64,000 bases of DNA from Paracoccaceae bacterium. Lineage in GTDB: Bacteria > Pseudomonadota > Alphaproteobacteria > Rhodobacterales > Rhodobacteraceae. A program made the position numbers and the translations under genes. Position 1 is the first letter of the stretch; the number at the start of each line of letters is the position of its first letter. The notes beneath the pieces were generated by a model. It saw only the letters and a program-made list of their open reading frames with translations. It made no database searches and was not told the origin of the DNA. The stretch is from assembly GCA_024742695.1 (NCBI GenBank), contig JANSXY010000003.1:1-64000 (forward strand). Direction: 5' to 3'. This document shows, piece by piece, positions 20,588 to 28,957 of the stretch.

Positions 20588-21361
20588 TTGGCGCAAACGG
20601 CAAGGCCCATGACCGACCACGACGACAGGACGACGCATTTCGGTTTCCGCACGGTGGCCGAAGAGGAGAAGGCCGGCCTCGTGCACGGCGTCTTCACCCG
20701 CGTGGCCAATCGCTACGACCTGATGAACGACCTGATGTCGGGCGGCGTGCACCGGCTTTGGAAGGACGCGATGATGGACTGGCTGGCGCCGCGCCCCGGC
20801 CAGCGCCTGCTGGATGTCGCGGGCGGCACCGGCGACATCGCGTTCCGCTTCCTGCGCCGCGCCCCGGGGGCCAGCGCCACGGTCTGCGACCTGACCGAGA
20901 GCATGCTGGCCGAGGGCCAGGCCCGGGCCGGGGCCGAAAGCCTCGGCGACCGGCTGGACTGGGTGGTGGGCGACGCGATGGCGCTGCCCTTCGCCGATGC
21001 CGTGTTCGACGTCTACACGATCAGCTTCGGCATCCGGAACGTGACCCGGATCGACGTGGCGCTGGCCGAGGCCTGGCGCGTGCTGAAACCGGGCGGGCGG
21101 CTGATGGTGCTGGAGTTCAGCCAGATCCCCAACGCCGCGCTGCAATGGGCCTATGACCGCTATTCCTTCAACGTCATCCCGGCGATGGGGCAGGTCGTGG
21201 CGCGGGATCGCGACAGTTACCAGTATCTGGTCGAATCGATCCGGCGCTTTCCGGACCAGGAGACCTTCGCCGGCATGATCCGCGCGGCCGGGTTCGAGCA
21301 GGTGAAATACCGCAACCTGACGATGGGCGTCGCCGCGCTGCACTCGGGCTGGAAACTCTGA
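20588..21361 (+). CDS. ubiE: Ubiquinone/menaquinone C-methyltransferase UbiE
   Basis: The SAM-dependent C-methyltransferase of ubiquinone biosynthesis. The 257 residues carry [20 protein letters not shown], the SAM motif [36 protein letters not shown] and the C-terminal [16 protein letters not shown]. The start is a TTG at 20588: AGGAGG at 20577-20582 lies five bases in front, whereas the in-frame ATG at 20609 has only a weak purine stretch. The ubiB gene starts one base after the stop, giving the conserved ubiE-ubiB operon. Confidence 0.96.
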   Translation: MAQTARPMTDHDDRTTHFGFRTVAEEEKAGLVHGVFTRVANRYDLMNDLMSGGVHRLWKDAMMDWLAPRPGQRLLDVAGGTGDIAFRFLRRAPGASATVCDLTESMLAEGQARAGAESLGDRLDWVVGDAMALPFADAVFDVYTISFGIRNVTRIDVALAEAWRVLKPGGRLMVLEFSQIPNAALQWAYDRYSFNVIPAMGQVVARDRDSYQYLVESIRRFPDQETFAGMIRAAGFEQVKYRNLTMGVAALHSGWKL

Positions 21362-21362
21362 C

Positions 21363-22898
21363 GTGCGGGGCCCGCACAACATCTGGCGGCTGATCCGCAC
21401 CGGCGCGACCTTCGAGCGCACCGGGGCGATGACCGTCGCGCTGGAGGCGATGCAGGCGCCGCCGCGGCTCAGGCTGGTGGCGCGCGTGATGGGCCGGCCG
21501 TTCCGCTGGCTGGGCTATCCGGGCGACCCGGCGCTGCCGCCGGTGACGCGGGCGCTGACCGCCCTGGGACCGGCCTACATCAAGTTCGGGCAGGTGCTGT
21601 CGACCCGTCCGGACGTGGTGGGCGAAGACCTTGCCCGCCAGCTGACCGTGCTGCAGGACAAGCTGCCGCCGTTCCCGACCTCGGTCGCCAAGCAGACGAT
21701 CGAGGCGGAGCTTGAGACGCCGACCGACGCGCTGTTTTCCGAGTTCTCAGAACCGGTGGCGGCGGCCTCGATCGCGCAGGTCCACAAGGCGCGGATCGCC
21801 GACACCGGGGAGCCGGTGGCGGTCAAGGTGCTGCGGCCGGGGATCGAGCGCGCGTTCCAGAGAGATATCGACGCCTTCCATTTCGCCGCCGCGATGATCG
21901 AGGCCCTGTCGCCCGCCTCGCGACGGCTGCGGCCATCCGACGTGATCGCGCATTTCGAAAGCGTGGTGATGGGCGAGCTGGATCTGCGTCTGGAAAGCGC
22001 GGCCGCATCCGAATTCGCGGCCAATACCGAGGCCGATGCGGGGTTCCAGGTGCCGCAGCCGCAGTGGTTCCTGTCGAACCGGCGGGTGATGACGCTGGGC
22101 TGGGCCGAGGGCATCCCGATGGGCGATGTCGCGGCGATCCGTGCCGCCGGGCACGACACGCAGGCGCTGGGCGCGCGGGTGCTGGAACTGTTCCTGAGCC
22201 ACGCGCTGCGTGACGGCTATTTCCATGCCGATATGCACCAGGGCAACCTGAAGGTCGCCGCGAACGGCGACATCATCGCCTACGACTTCGGCATCATGGG
22301 CCAGATCGACGAATACACCCGCCGGGTCTATGCCGAGATCCTGATGGGCTTCATCAAGCGCGACTACCGGCGCGTGGCCGAGGTGCATTTCGAGGCCGGC
22401 TACGTGCCGCGCGACCGCGACGTGGGCGAGTTCGCCCGCGCGCTCAGGGCGGTGGGTGAGCCGATCTTCGGGATGGATGCCAGCCGGATCTCGATGGCGC
22501 GGCTTCTGGCCTACCTGTTCGAGGTGACGGAACGGTTCGGGATGCAGACCCGGACCGAGCTGATCCTGCTGCAGCGCACGATGGTGGTGGTCGAGGGCGT
22601 GGCCCGCTCGCTCGATCCGCATATCAACATCTGGGAGGTCGCGCGCCCGATCGTGGAACGCTACATCCGCGAGAATCTGGGCCCCGACGCGGCGTTGCGC
22701 GACCTCGTGCGCACCGCGCGGGTGCTGTCGCGGTTCGGGCCGAAGCTGCCGCAGATCGCCGAGGAGGCCTTGACGCGGCAAGGCACCGGTGAGCCGTCCG
22801 AGGCGCCGGGCGGCCTGCCGTGGCGCGCCGCGGCGGGCTACGCCGCGCTGGGCGCGGCGGGGGCGCTGCTGGGCGCGCTGGCCTACGCCGCGCTCTGA
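21363..22898 (+). CDS. ubiB: Ubiquinone biosynthesis protein UbiB
   Basis: A membrane-anchored atypical kinase/ATPase needed for ubiquinone synthesis. The 511 residues show the family hallmark KFGQVLSTRPD (KxGQ), the AAASIAQVHKA loop that replaces a glycine-rich loop, VAVKVLRPG with the nucleotide-contacting Lys, FHADMHQGNLKV and YDFGIMG. One or two hydrophobic helices close the C-terminus (AAAGYAALGAAGALLGALAY). The GTG start at 21363 is one base from the ubiE stop. The last 16 bases overlap the convergent flgD stop region, so the two transcripts must read into each other. Confidence 0.95.
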   Translation: MRGPHNIWRLIRTGATFERTGAMTVALEAMQAPPRLRLVARVMGRPFRWLGYPGDPALPPVTRALTALGPAYIKFGQVLSTRPDVVGEDLARQLTVLQDKLPPFPTSVAKQTIEAELETPTDALFSEFSEPVAAASIAQVHKARIADTGEPVAVKVLRPGIERAFQRDIDAFHFAAAMIEALSPASRRLRPSDVIAHFESVVMGELDLRLESAAASEFAANTEADAGFQVPQPQWFLSNRRVMTLGWAEGIPMGDVAAIRAAGHDTQALGARVLELFLSHALRDGYFHADMHQGNLKVAANGDIIAYDFGIMGQIDEYTRRVYAEILMGFIKRDYRRVAEVHFEAGYVPRDRDVGEFARALRAVGEPIFGMDASRISMARLLAYLFEVTERFGMQTRTELILLQRTMVVVEGVARSLDPHINIWEVARPIVERYIRENLGPDAALRDLVRTARVLSRFGPKLPQIAEEALTRQGTGEPSEAPGGLPWRAAAGYAALGAAGALLGALAYAAL

Positions 22899-23614
22899 AC
22901 CTCGGGCCGGCGCAGCGCCATGATCTCGTCGGAAGAGATGCTGGCGCCGCCTTCGAGGACGAGCATGGTCGCGCCATCCTCGTTCCGCGCCTCGACGATC
23001 TCGGAGTAGACCTCGACCTCCTTGGCCGACAGAAGCTCGCTGCCGATGTAGCTTTCCAGCTTGAAGCTGTAGAGCCCCTGGGGATAGGGCTCGCCGGTTT
23101 GCTGCATGCCGTACCAGGCGATCGGGTCCGACGAGGGCGTGACGGGATAGCGCCCGACCTCGGTGTTGGCCTCGTTGTAGACCACCAGTTCCGCGCGGTC
23201 GGCGGCCGGGGCGGGTTCGGGCATCAGGGTGATCGGCCCGCCGTCGAACCAGGCCGGGGCGTTCACCCGCGCCTCCATCCCGACCCAGCCGGCCAGCTGC
23301 GTCATTGACATCTGGTTCAACTGGCTCTGGATCGATTCGAGCAGATCGTTCGAGCGAACCTGCTGCTCGACACCCGAGAAGGTCGCCAGTTGCACGGCGA
23401 ATTCCTGCGATTCCATCGGGTTCAGCGGGTCCTGGTTCTGCAATTGCGTGGTCAGCATCAGCAGGAAGGTTTCGAAATCGCTGTCGATCAGGGCGTTGCC
23501 GACCGGCGAACTGGTCTCGGCGGCGGCGGTTTCGGTTTCGGTGGCCGGCGTCGCCGCGGACGCGGAGGGTTGCGGCTGCTGCTGGGTGGGGGTGGCCGGG
23601 GTGACGGTGGTCAT
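22883..23614 (-). CDS. flgD: Flagellar hook assembly scaffold FlgD
   Basis: A hook-capping scaffold that is exported and lets FlgE subunits polymerise. The 243 residues have a Gln/Ala/Thr-rich start, then the conserved FlgD N-terminal block FETFLLMLTTQLQNQDPLNP and ESQEFAVQLATFSGVEQQV, the segment LAGWVGMEARV, and a C-terminal FlgD Ig/tudor-like region (YPQGLYSFKLESY). It begins the flagellar cluster and lies 11 bases downstream of fliK in one operon. Its 3' end overlaps ubiB by 16 bases. Confidence 0.94.
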   Translation of the reverse strand: MTTVTPATPTQQQPQPSASAATPATETETAAAETSSPVGNALIDSDFETFLLMLTTQLQNQDPLNPMESQEFAVQLATFSGVEQQVRSNDLLESIQSQLNQMSMTQLAGWVGMEARVNAPAWFDGGPITLMPEPAPAADRAELVVYNEANTEVGRYPVTPSSDPIAWYGMQQTGEPYPQGLYSFKLESYIGSELLSAKEVEVYSEIVEARNEDGATMLVLEGGASISSDEIMALRRPEVQSAA

Positions 23615-23625
23615 GGCGGGCTCCT

Positions 23626-25815
23626 TCAGAAGCGCAGGTCGAGGCCCTGCCCCGGGGCAAGGGCAAGGCGGACGGGTTGGGAGGCCGGCGCCGCCGGCGC
23701 GACCGGATTGGCGGGATCGCTGCCGTCGGTATCGCCGGCTTCGGCGTGCTCACCGGCCGACGGGTCGCGTCCGGCGGGCTGGTCCTGGAAGCTGAACGAC
23801 ACGTCGGCATAGCCCAGCGCACGGAAATCGCGGGCAAGCTCGTCGATGTGGCGGCGCAGAAGTTCCAGCGTTTCGGGCCGTTCGGCGCTGAGCGACAGGG
23901 TCAGCGCGCCGTCGGCCGCGGACAGGGTCATCCGCACCCGCCCCAGTTCCTCGGGCGACAGCGTCAGTTCCACGGGCCGGTCCGGGAACCGGCTGGCCGC
24001 CTCGGCAAGTTGCAGCCCGACGCCACGCGGCAGTTCGGACAGCCCGGTGGCGATCTGCTGCGCCGCCCGCTCGATCCCGGTGGGGGTGCCGCCGGCCCGA
24101 TCCGACCCGCCGATCAGCGCCGGGTCCGCGCCGATGTCGCCCGGCACCCACCGATCCTGTCCGCGTTCGCCGGCCGCCACCATGCCCGGCTGGGCCGGCG
24201 CGAAGGCCATGCCCGCCGGCGGGGCGATCGGCTGGGCAGTTGCGGCGGCGGGCGTCGCGGCGCTGGTCGCGGACTGCGGCGCGGGGTTCGAAAGCGCCTC
24301 GATGCGTTCGGCCCGCGGGCTGCGTTCGGCGCCGCGCTGCGCGGCCTGCTGCCGCTCCGTCGTGGCGGCGAAGGCCACGGCGGGCTGGGGCGTGGCCGAG
24401 GCCGCAGGCGGTGCGGCGGTCGGGCTGCTGGCGGGAGCTGCCGGCGCGGCGGGCGCCGGTTCGGTCCGGGCCGGCTGTTCGCCGCCGGGACGCGCGGGCG
24501 CGGTCTCCAGCAGGCCGGCCACCGGGGGTGTCGGCTGCGCCGGGCCGCCCGCAGCGGCGCCGGCCGACTGTGTGGGCGCAGCCGCTTCGGCGCGTGGCGC
24601 CGTGGCGGGCTGCGCCGGGCCGGTGTGGGTTTCGGCCTCGGGCAGGATCGGTCTTTCGCCCGACGGGTGCTGTGCCGCTGCCTGCTGAACCGGCGGCTGG
24701 CCCGTGGCGAGTGTTGCGTCCGGGCCCGGCTTGGAGGGTATCTGGCCCTGGGTCTGCGCCGCGGTGGTTTCGGTGCGCGGCCTGGCCGGCGTCGCGGCAG
24801 GCGGTTCGCCTTGCCGCACGTCCGTCGCGGCGGGCCGTGCGTTGCCGTTAGGCCATGCGGGGCCGGGGTCGGCGGCCCGGCCGTTCGCGGCGGCGGCGGT
24901 TTGCGTCTCTGCCCGCTGCGCCCCGTCGGCCGTGCCGCGCGCCTCGACGGGTGCGGGCGTCGTTGCGGTCGTCACGGTCTGTCCGGCGCTCCCGGCGGCG
25001 CGCGGTTCCGGTTGGCCGGGCGATGCCGCCATGGGCAACGCGGCGGTATCGGGGCGCGCCGTCGTGGTGGCGGTTCCCGCGGTGGCGGGGAGCACCGCTG
25101 CTGCCGGGGTGGCCGGGCCCGTCGTCTGCGTTGCGGCGGTCGCCGCCGTGCCGAAGGCTGCCGATGACCCGGCCGATGCAACGGATGCCGCGGGGCTATC
25201 GGCCGGGGCCGCGCCGCCGGCGCGGCCAGCCGCGGTGGCGGCGGACGCCGGCAGGTCCGCGGTGATCGGGGCCTGGCCCGGCACCGCCGGCTGAAGTGTG
25301 GCCTCGGCCGCCGACCGGGTGTGCGGCGCGGTGTCCCCGCCGTCGATTGCCGGGCGGGACGGCGCGCTCTCGGCGCGGGCGGCTTCGGGAAGCGGGATGG
25401 CGACGGCGGTGGCGGCCGGCGGGGCAACCGGCGCGGAGAACCGGGCGACGATCGATCCGGCACCCGGCATCGCACTGTCCGGCGCGCCGACATCAGAAAG
25501 GCCGAGACCCGCCGCGCCGGGCGTACCCGCCTGACCGTTCGGCACATCCTCGGGCAGTTCGAAGGTGAAGCTGAAGCCGTGCTGGGCCGCCAGCCCACCC
25601 GAATCGCCGGCGCCGCCCGAAACCGCCGCGGCGATCTCGATCGGCGCATCGGCCGCATCGGCCGGGACGGTTTCGGTCCCGGTTGCGAAATTCTCGGCAA
25701 CGGCGGTGTGAAAGGCGGTTTCGCCCTCTGGCGCTTGACCCGATTCGCCTGCTGCGGGCGCGCCGCGCCCCTTTCCATTGCCCAGAAGGGAGTCGATCAG
25801 AAGGGAACCGAACAT
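23626..25815 (-). CDS. fliK: Flagellar hook-length control protein FliK, 729 aa
   Basis: A molecular ruler and export-specificity switch. The first 550 residues are a very long, disordered Ala/Pro/Thr/Gly-rich region, consistent with a ruler. The C-terminal Flg_hook domain (about residues 580-690) is conserved: RPVELTLSPEELGRVRMTL, then LSAERPETLELLRRHIDEL and LGYADVSFSFQD. The N-terminal segment MFGSLLIDSLL may be the secretion region. At 729 residues it is longer than enteric FliK (about 400). A degenerate TTAC-N7-TTAC site lies 51 bases upstream, shared with the divergent rod-binding gene. It is transcribed with flgD. Confidence 0.9.
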   Translation of the reverse strand: MFGSLLIDSLLGNGKGRGAPAAGESGQAPEGETAFHTAVAENFATGTETVPADAADAPIEIAAAVSGGAGDSGGLAAQHGFSFTFELPEDVPNGQAGTPGAAGLGLSDVGAPDSAMPGAGSIVARFSAPVAPPAATAVAIPLPEAARAESAPSRPAIDGGDTAPHTRSAAEATLQPAVPGQAPITADLPASAATAAGRAGGAAPADSPAASVASAGSSAAFGTAATAATQTTGPATPAAAVLPATAGTATTTARPDTAALPMAASPGQPEPRAAGSAGQTVTTATTPAPVEARGTADGAQRAETQTAAAANGRAADPGPAWPNGNARPAATDVRQGEPPAATPARPRTETTAAQTQGQIPSKPGPDATLATGQPPVQQAAAQHPSGERPILPEAETHTGPAQPATAPRAEAAAPTQSAGAAAGGPAQPTPPVAGLLETAPARPGGEQPARTEPAPAAPAAPASSPTAAPPAASATPQPAVAFAATTERQQAAQRGAERSPRAERIEALSNPAPQSATSAATPAAATAQPIAPPAGMAFAPAQPGMVAAGERGQDRWVPGDIGADPALIGGSDRAGGTPTGIERAAQQIATGLSELPRGVGLQLAEAASRFPDRPVELTLSPEELGRVRMTLSAADGALTLSLSAERPETLELLRRHIDELARDFRALGYADVSFSFQDQPAGRDPSAGEHAEAGDTDGSDPANPVAPAAPASQPVRLALAPGQGLDLRF

Positions 25816-25865
25816 GTCTCACGCCGACTTTCTGCCGCCAATACGCCGACAATGCGCCAAGGAGG

Positions 25866-25880
25866 TTACCGGTTCTTTAC
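25866..25880. promoter_or_regulatory. Degenerate CtrA-like site, TTAC-N7-TTAC
   Basis: TTAC at 25866-25869 and TTAC at 25877-25880 have the seven-base spacing of CtrA sites, with C in place of A/G in each half. The site is 51 bases before fliK and 52 bases before the flgJ-type gene, matching the position of better sites in this cluster. Confidence 0.35.
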
Positions 25881-25931
25881 CCGCGCAGCGCCATGATCGC
25901 GGCGAATGCCTGCAATTGGAGGTTTCGGGCG

Positions 25932-26246
25932 ATGACCGATCTGACATCCGTCCACGCCGCGCTGGCGTCGACCCGGGCGCCCGGCCGGGGGCCCGAGTTG
26001 CGTACGCCCGAGGATCAGGCGCTTTGGGACGCCGCGCAGAAACTGGAGGCGGGTTTCCTGACCGAGATGCTGAAGGCCGCCGGCTTCGGCAAGTCGCGTG
26101 ACGCGATGGGCGGCGGCGTCGGGGAAGACCAGTTCTCGTCGTTCCTGCGCGATGCGCAGGCGACCGAGATGGTCAGGGCCGGGGGAATCGGCCTGGCCGA
26201 AAGCCTGTTCGAGGCACTCAAGGAGAAGACGGATGTCCAGCTCTGA
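25932..26246 (+). CDS. flgJ: Rod-binding protein, FlgJ N-terminal type, 104 aa
   Basis: A rod-cap-like protein corresponding to the N-terminal domain of FlgJ only; the muramidase half is absent, and a separate transglycosylase (47735-48559) probably provides it. Conserved core: LWDAAQKLEAGFLTEMLKAA, then DQFSSFLRDAQATEMVRAG and GLAESLFEAL. ATG 25932 follows GGAGG at 25918-25922. The gene overlaps the flgN-like gene by 14 bases, which fits an operon of rod and hook assembly factors divergent from fliK-flgD. Confidence 0.85.
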   Translation: MTDLTSVHAALASTRAPGRGPELRTPEDQALWDAAQKLEAGFLTEMLKAAGFGKSRDAMGGGVGEDQFSSFLRDAQATEMVRAGGIGLAESLFEALKEKTDVQL

Positions 26247-26598
26247 CCTGACCCGCGCGCTTCATGCGCTCGAGGGCCTTCTCGATGCCGAGCGCCGGGC
26301 GATCCGCGCCGGCGAGTTCGAGGGGCTGGCACGGCTCGCCGACGAAAAGGCGCGGCTGATCGATGTCATTTCCGCGCATTCCGGCGCGGCGCCGGACCAG
26401 CGCGAGCTGCTGGCCCGGATCCAGTCGCGCACGTCGGAAAACCAGCGGCTGCTGGCCGCGGCGATGAGCGGGGTGAAGGCCGCGCAGCGCCGGCTCGACG
26501 CGATCCGCCGCGCGGCGCGCCCGCTCAACACCTACGATTCCGCCGGCCGCGCGACCACGATCGGAAGCCTGTCCGGACGTATCGAACGCAGGGCATGA
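26233..26598 (+). CDS. flgN: FlgN-like export chaperone, 121 aa
   Basis: A small, largely helical cytoplasmic protein. It has the layout of FlgN chaperones, which bind the C-termini of FlgK and FlgL: ALEGLLDAERRAIRAGEFEGL and LADEKARLIDVI, then a long coiled-coil stretch with SENQRLLAAAMSGVKAAQRR and a loose tail. The start ATG 26233 lies inside the end of the rod-binding gene and follows AAGGAGAAGACGG, a good ribosome-binding site. The flagellin gene follows 230 bases later with its own upstream region. FlgN sequences diverge strongly, so the assignment rests on size, heptads and context. Confidence 0.65.
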   Translation: MSSSDLTRALHALEGLLDAERRAIRAGEFEGLARLADEKARLIDVISAHSGAAPDQRELLARIQSRTSENQRLLAAAMSGVKAAQRRLDAIRRAARPLNTYDSAGRATTIGSLSGRIERRA

Positions 26599-26656
26599 AC
26601 AGCCCGACCTATTCGAAAGAATTGTCGCCAATTTCCGTTTCGGTGCCCTTGTCGGT

Positions 26657-26671
26657 TTAGCGTTCTCTTAG
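26657..26671. promoter_or_regulatory. CtrA-like site upstream of flagellin, TTAG-N7-TTAG
   Basis: TTAG at 26657-26660 and TTAG at 26668-26671 are seven bases apart. The site lies 158 bases before the flagellin ATG, in the only long non-coding stretch between flgN and flagellin. G is tolerated at the fourth position of each half site in CtrA logos. Confidence 0.45.
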
Positions 26672-26828
26672 AGGTTCGCGCGCAAAAGTCGGCCTTGCAT
26701 CCTGAAGGGGGTGGCGCGGCAGGGATCCAGGTTCCCTCGGCCGCATTGGTCAGAACGCCAAGCGTGTCGCCCGTGGGGGCGGAAATCGAAACCGGGGCGC
26801 AAAGCGCCGCCTATCGAAGGAAGTGCAC

Positions 26829-28088
26829 ATGACGAGCATTCTGACGAATACCAGCGCCATGAACGCGCTGCAGACGCTCAAGGCAACCAATATCAACCTG
26901 AACAAGACGCAGCAGGAAATCGCCTCGGGCAAGACCATTTCCTCGGCCCGCGACAACGCCGCGGTCTGGGCGATCTCGAAAGTGATGGACTCCGACACCA
27001 AGGGCTTCGAACAGATCTCGAACAGCCTCGCGCTGGGCCAGTCGACCATCGCCGTCGCCCGCAACGCGGCCGAGTCGGTCACCGACCTTCTGACCGACAT
27101 CAAGGGTCTCGTCGTGTCCGCTCAGGAAGAGAACGTCGACAAGGCGAAGATCCAGGACGACATCGACCGGCTGACCGAGCAGGTCGAATCGATCGTCTCG
27201 GCGGCGCAGTTCAACGGCCTGAACCTCGTCAACGGCACGGCCGAGTCGCCGGTGCAGATCCTGTCGTCCCTCAACCGCTCGGCCGATGGCACGGTCGAAT
27301 CGGCCAGCATCGAGATCAACCTCGACAACACCGACCTGTCGACCACTGCCGGTACCGACATCGGCGCCTCGGCGCTGCCGGCCGACGCGACGGTCTCGGC
27401 CGGTTCCTCGGCCTCGCTCGCCGGTGCCGACTTTGCCTTCATGGGCGCCGACTGGACCGGGACCAGCGCCTCGGCCCTGGATTCGACCGAGTTCACCGGC
27501 ACCGAGGCCGTGACCAGCCTTGTCGCGGGTGACCGCGTGTCGGTTGGCTTCGACTTCGACCAGGACGGGACGGACGACAAGGAAGTGTCCTACACCGTGC
27601 GCCAGGGTGACACCGGTTCGGCGATCCTTGCCGGCCTGATGAGCAGCCTGGAAGCCTCGGGTCTCGACTCGGACTTCACGCTGTCCTTCGACGGGGCTGA
27701 TCTCAGCATCGTCAACAACAGCGATGCGGATGCCGACGTGAGCTTCGCGGCAACCCGCGGGCAGGGCGGCCTGGCCGATCTGGCAACGCTTGACGTGACC
27801 GACGACACGAATGCCGCGCAGGCGCTCAACGACATCGAGAACATGATCCAGTACTCGATCGCCGCCGCTGCGGAACTCGGTTCCGCCGAGAAACGGATCG
27901 ACATCCAGGCCGACTTCGTCTCGAAGCTGACCGACAGCTTCAAGGCCGGGATCGGCACCCTCGTGGATGCCGACATGGAAGAGGCTTCGGCACGGCTCCA
28001 GGCGCTGCAGGTGCAGCAGCAGCTGGGCGTGCAGGCGCTCTCGATCGCGAACCAGTCGCCGCAGACCCTGCTGTCGCTGTTCCGCTAA
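26829..28088 (+). CDS. fliC: Flagellin, 419 aa
   Basis: The filament subunit. The conserved D0/D1 N-terminal region (MTSILTNTSAMNALQTLKAT, then TQQEIASGKTISSARDNAA) and C-terminal region (QADFVSKLTDSFKAGIGTL, then ASARLQALQVQQQLGVQAL, ending SPQTLLSLFR) are typical of alphaproteobacterial flagellins. The middle (about residues 150-330) is a Ser/Thr/Asp/Ala-rich variable domain, the surface-exposed part and the natural target for glycosylation. ATG 26829 is chosen: AAGGAAG precedes it by about seven bases; an in-frame GTG lies two codons earlier. A strong terminator follows at 28101, then flaF. Confidence 0.96.
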   Translation: MTSILTNTSAMNALQTLKATNINLNKTQQEIASGKTISSARDNAAVWAISKVMDSDTKGFEQISNSLALGQSTIAVARNAAESVTDLLTDIKGLVVSAQEENVDKAKIQDDIDRLTEQVESIVSAAQFNGLNLVNGTAESPVQILSSLNRSADGTVESASIEINLDNTDLSTTAGTDIGASALPADATVSAGSSASLAGADFAFMGADWTGTSASALDSTEFTGTEAVTSLVAGDRVSVGFDFDQDGTDDKEVSYTVRQGDTGSAILAGLMSSLEASGLDSDFTLSFDGADLSIVNNSDADADVSFAATRGQGGLADLATLDVTDDTNAAQALNDIENMIQYSIAAAAELGSAEKRIDIQADFVSKLTDSFKAGIGTLVDADMEEASARLQALQVQQQLGVQALSIANQSPQTLLSLFR

Positions 28089-28100
28089 CGGGCAACGAGC

Positions 28101-28129
28101 CGGGGCGCCTGAACGGCGCCCCGGTTTCC
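28101..28129 (+). terminator. Terminator after flagellin
   Basis: CCGGGGCGCC (28101-28110) pairs perfectly with GGCGCCCCGG (28116-28125) around the loop TGAAC and is followed by TTTCC. It sits 13 bases past the flagellin stop and would limit read-through into flaF-flbT, keeping the regulators below the filament protein. Confidence 0.8.
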
Positions 28130-28181
28130 TCACGGCGGCGAAGCCGCCTTGCAACAGAAACCGTCGCTGGAAGGTATCCAC

Positions 28182-28556
28182 GTGTACGCTCATACCATGG
28201 CCAAAACGGCCTACTCCAATCCCGGACAGCCCACCCGGACCCCGCGCACGACCGAATACGAAGCATTCGCGCGCATCACGCACCGGCTCAAGGCCGCCGC
28301 GGCCCTGGACAAGAGCGGGTTTTCCTCGCTGGTCCGCGCCCTTCACGAAAATCGCGAACTCTGGACGATCCTGGCCGCCGATGTCGCCGGTTCGGGAAAC
28401 GGGCTTCCCCCCCAGCTTCGCGCCCAGATCATCTACCTTTACGAATTCACGATGCAGCACACCTCGAAGGTGCTGGCGGGCGATGCCAGGCCTGACGTGC
28501 TGATCGACATCAATACCGCCGTGATGCGCGGCCTCAGGCAAGGGGGCCCGGCATGA
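28182..28556 (+). CDS. flaF: Flagellar biosynthesis regulator FlaF, 124 aa
   Basis: Known in Caulobacter and relatives as a factor that supports flagellin production and secretion, opposing FlbT. The sequence has the family opening VYAHTMAKTAYSNP (GTG start), the block TEYEAFARITHRLKAAA, and VRALHENRELWTILAADVAG and QIIYLYEFTMQHTSKVL. The GTG at 28182 has GGAAGG seven bases in front and gives the usual N-terminus; upstream TTG 28149 would add residues not seen in the family. FlbT follows with an ATGA overlap. Confidence 0.9.
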   Translation: MYAHTMAKTAYSNPGQPTRTPRTTEYEAFARITHRLKAAAALDKSGFSSLVRALHENRELWTILAADVAGSGNGLPPQLRAQIIYLYEFTMQHTSKVLAGDARPDVLIDINTAVMRGLRQGGPA

Positions 28557-28957
28557 GCGGACTTGTCCTGAAACTGGCGCCGCACGAACGTGTCCTGATC
28601 AACGGCGCGGTGATCGAGAACGGCGAGCGCCGCTCGCGCCTGGCGATCATGACGCCGAACGCGCATATCCTGCGGCTTCGCGACGCGATCCACCCCGACG
28701 AGGTCAACACGCCGGTGCGCCGCGTCTGCTACATCTGCCAGCTCGTCCTGTCGGGCGACGTGACGGCAGAGGATGCCCGGCTTCAGCTTCTGCGCGGGAT
28801 CGAGCAACTCAGCCAGGCGCTGACGGATCATCACAGCCGCGACCAACTGACCCAGGCGACGCGCGCGGTGCTGGATTCGCAGCACTACCAGGCGCTCAAG
28901 GCGCTGCGGGCGCTCCTGCCACGGGAGGAACGGCTTCTGGCCGTGCGCGAGCAGTGA
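28553..28957 (+). CDS. flbT: Flagellin translation repressor FlbT, 134 aa
   Basis: FlbT binds the 5' region of flagellin mRNA and reduces its translation until hook assembly is complete, as shown in Caulobacter. The 134 residues carry GLVLKLAPHERVLINGAVIEN, the Arg-rich KSRL-like patch GERRSRLAIMTP, LRLRDAIHPDEVNTPVRR and YICQLVLSGD. The start overlaps the flaF stop (ATGA) and the stop overlaps the next start (GTGA), so three genes are translated as a coupled unit. Confidence 0.93.
   Translation: MSGLVLKLAPHERVLINGAVIENGERRSRLAIMTPNAHILRLRDAIHPDEVNTPVRRVCYICQLVLSGDVTAEDARLQLLRGIEQLSQALTDHHSRDQLTQATRAVLDSQHYQALKALRALLPREERLLAVREQ

Noticed and set aside
26680-26720. Sigma-54 (-24/-12) promoter for flagellin
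   Set aside because: TTGCAT is present but no GG is found ten bases before the GC, so the required -24 element is absent.
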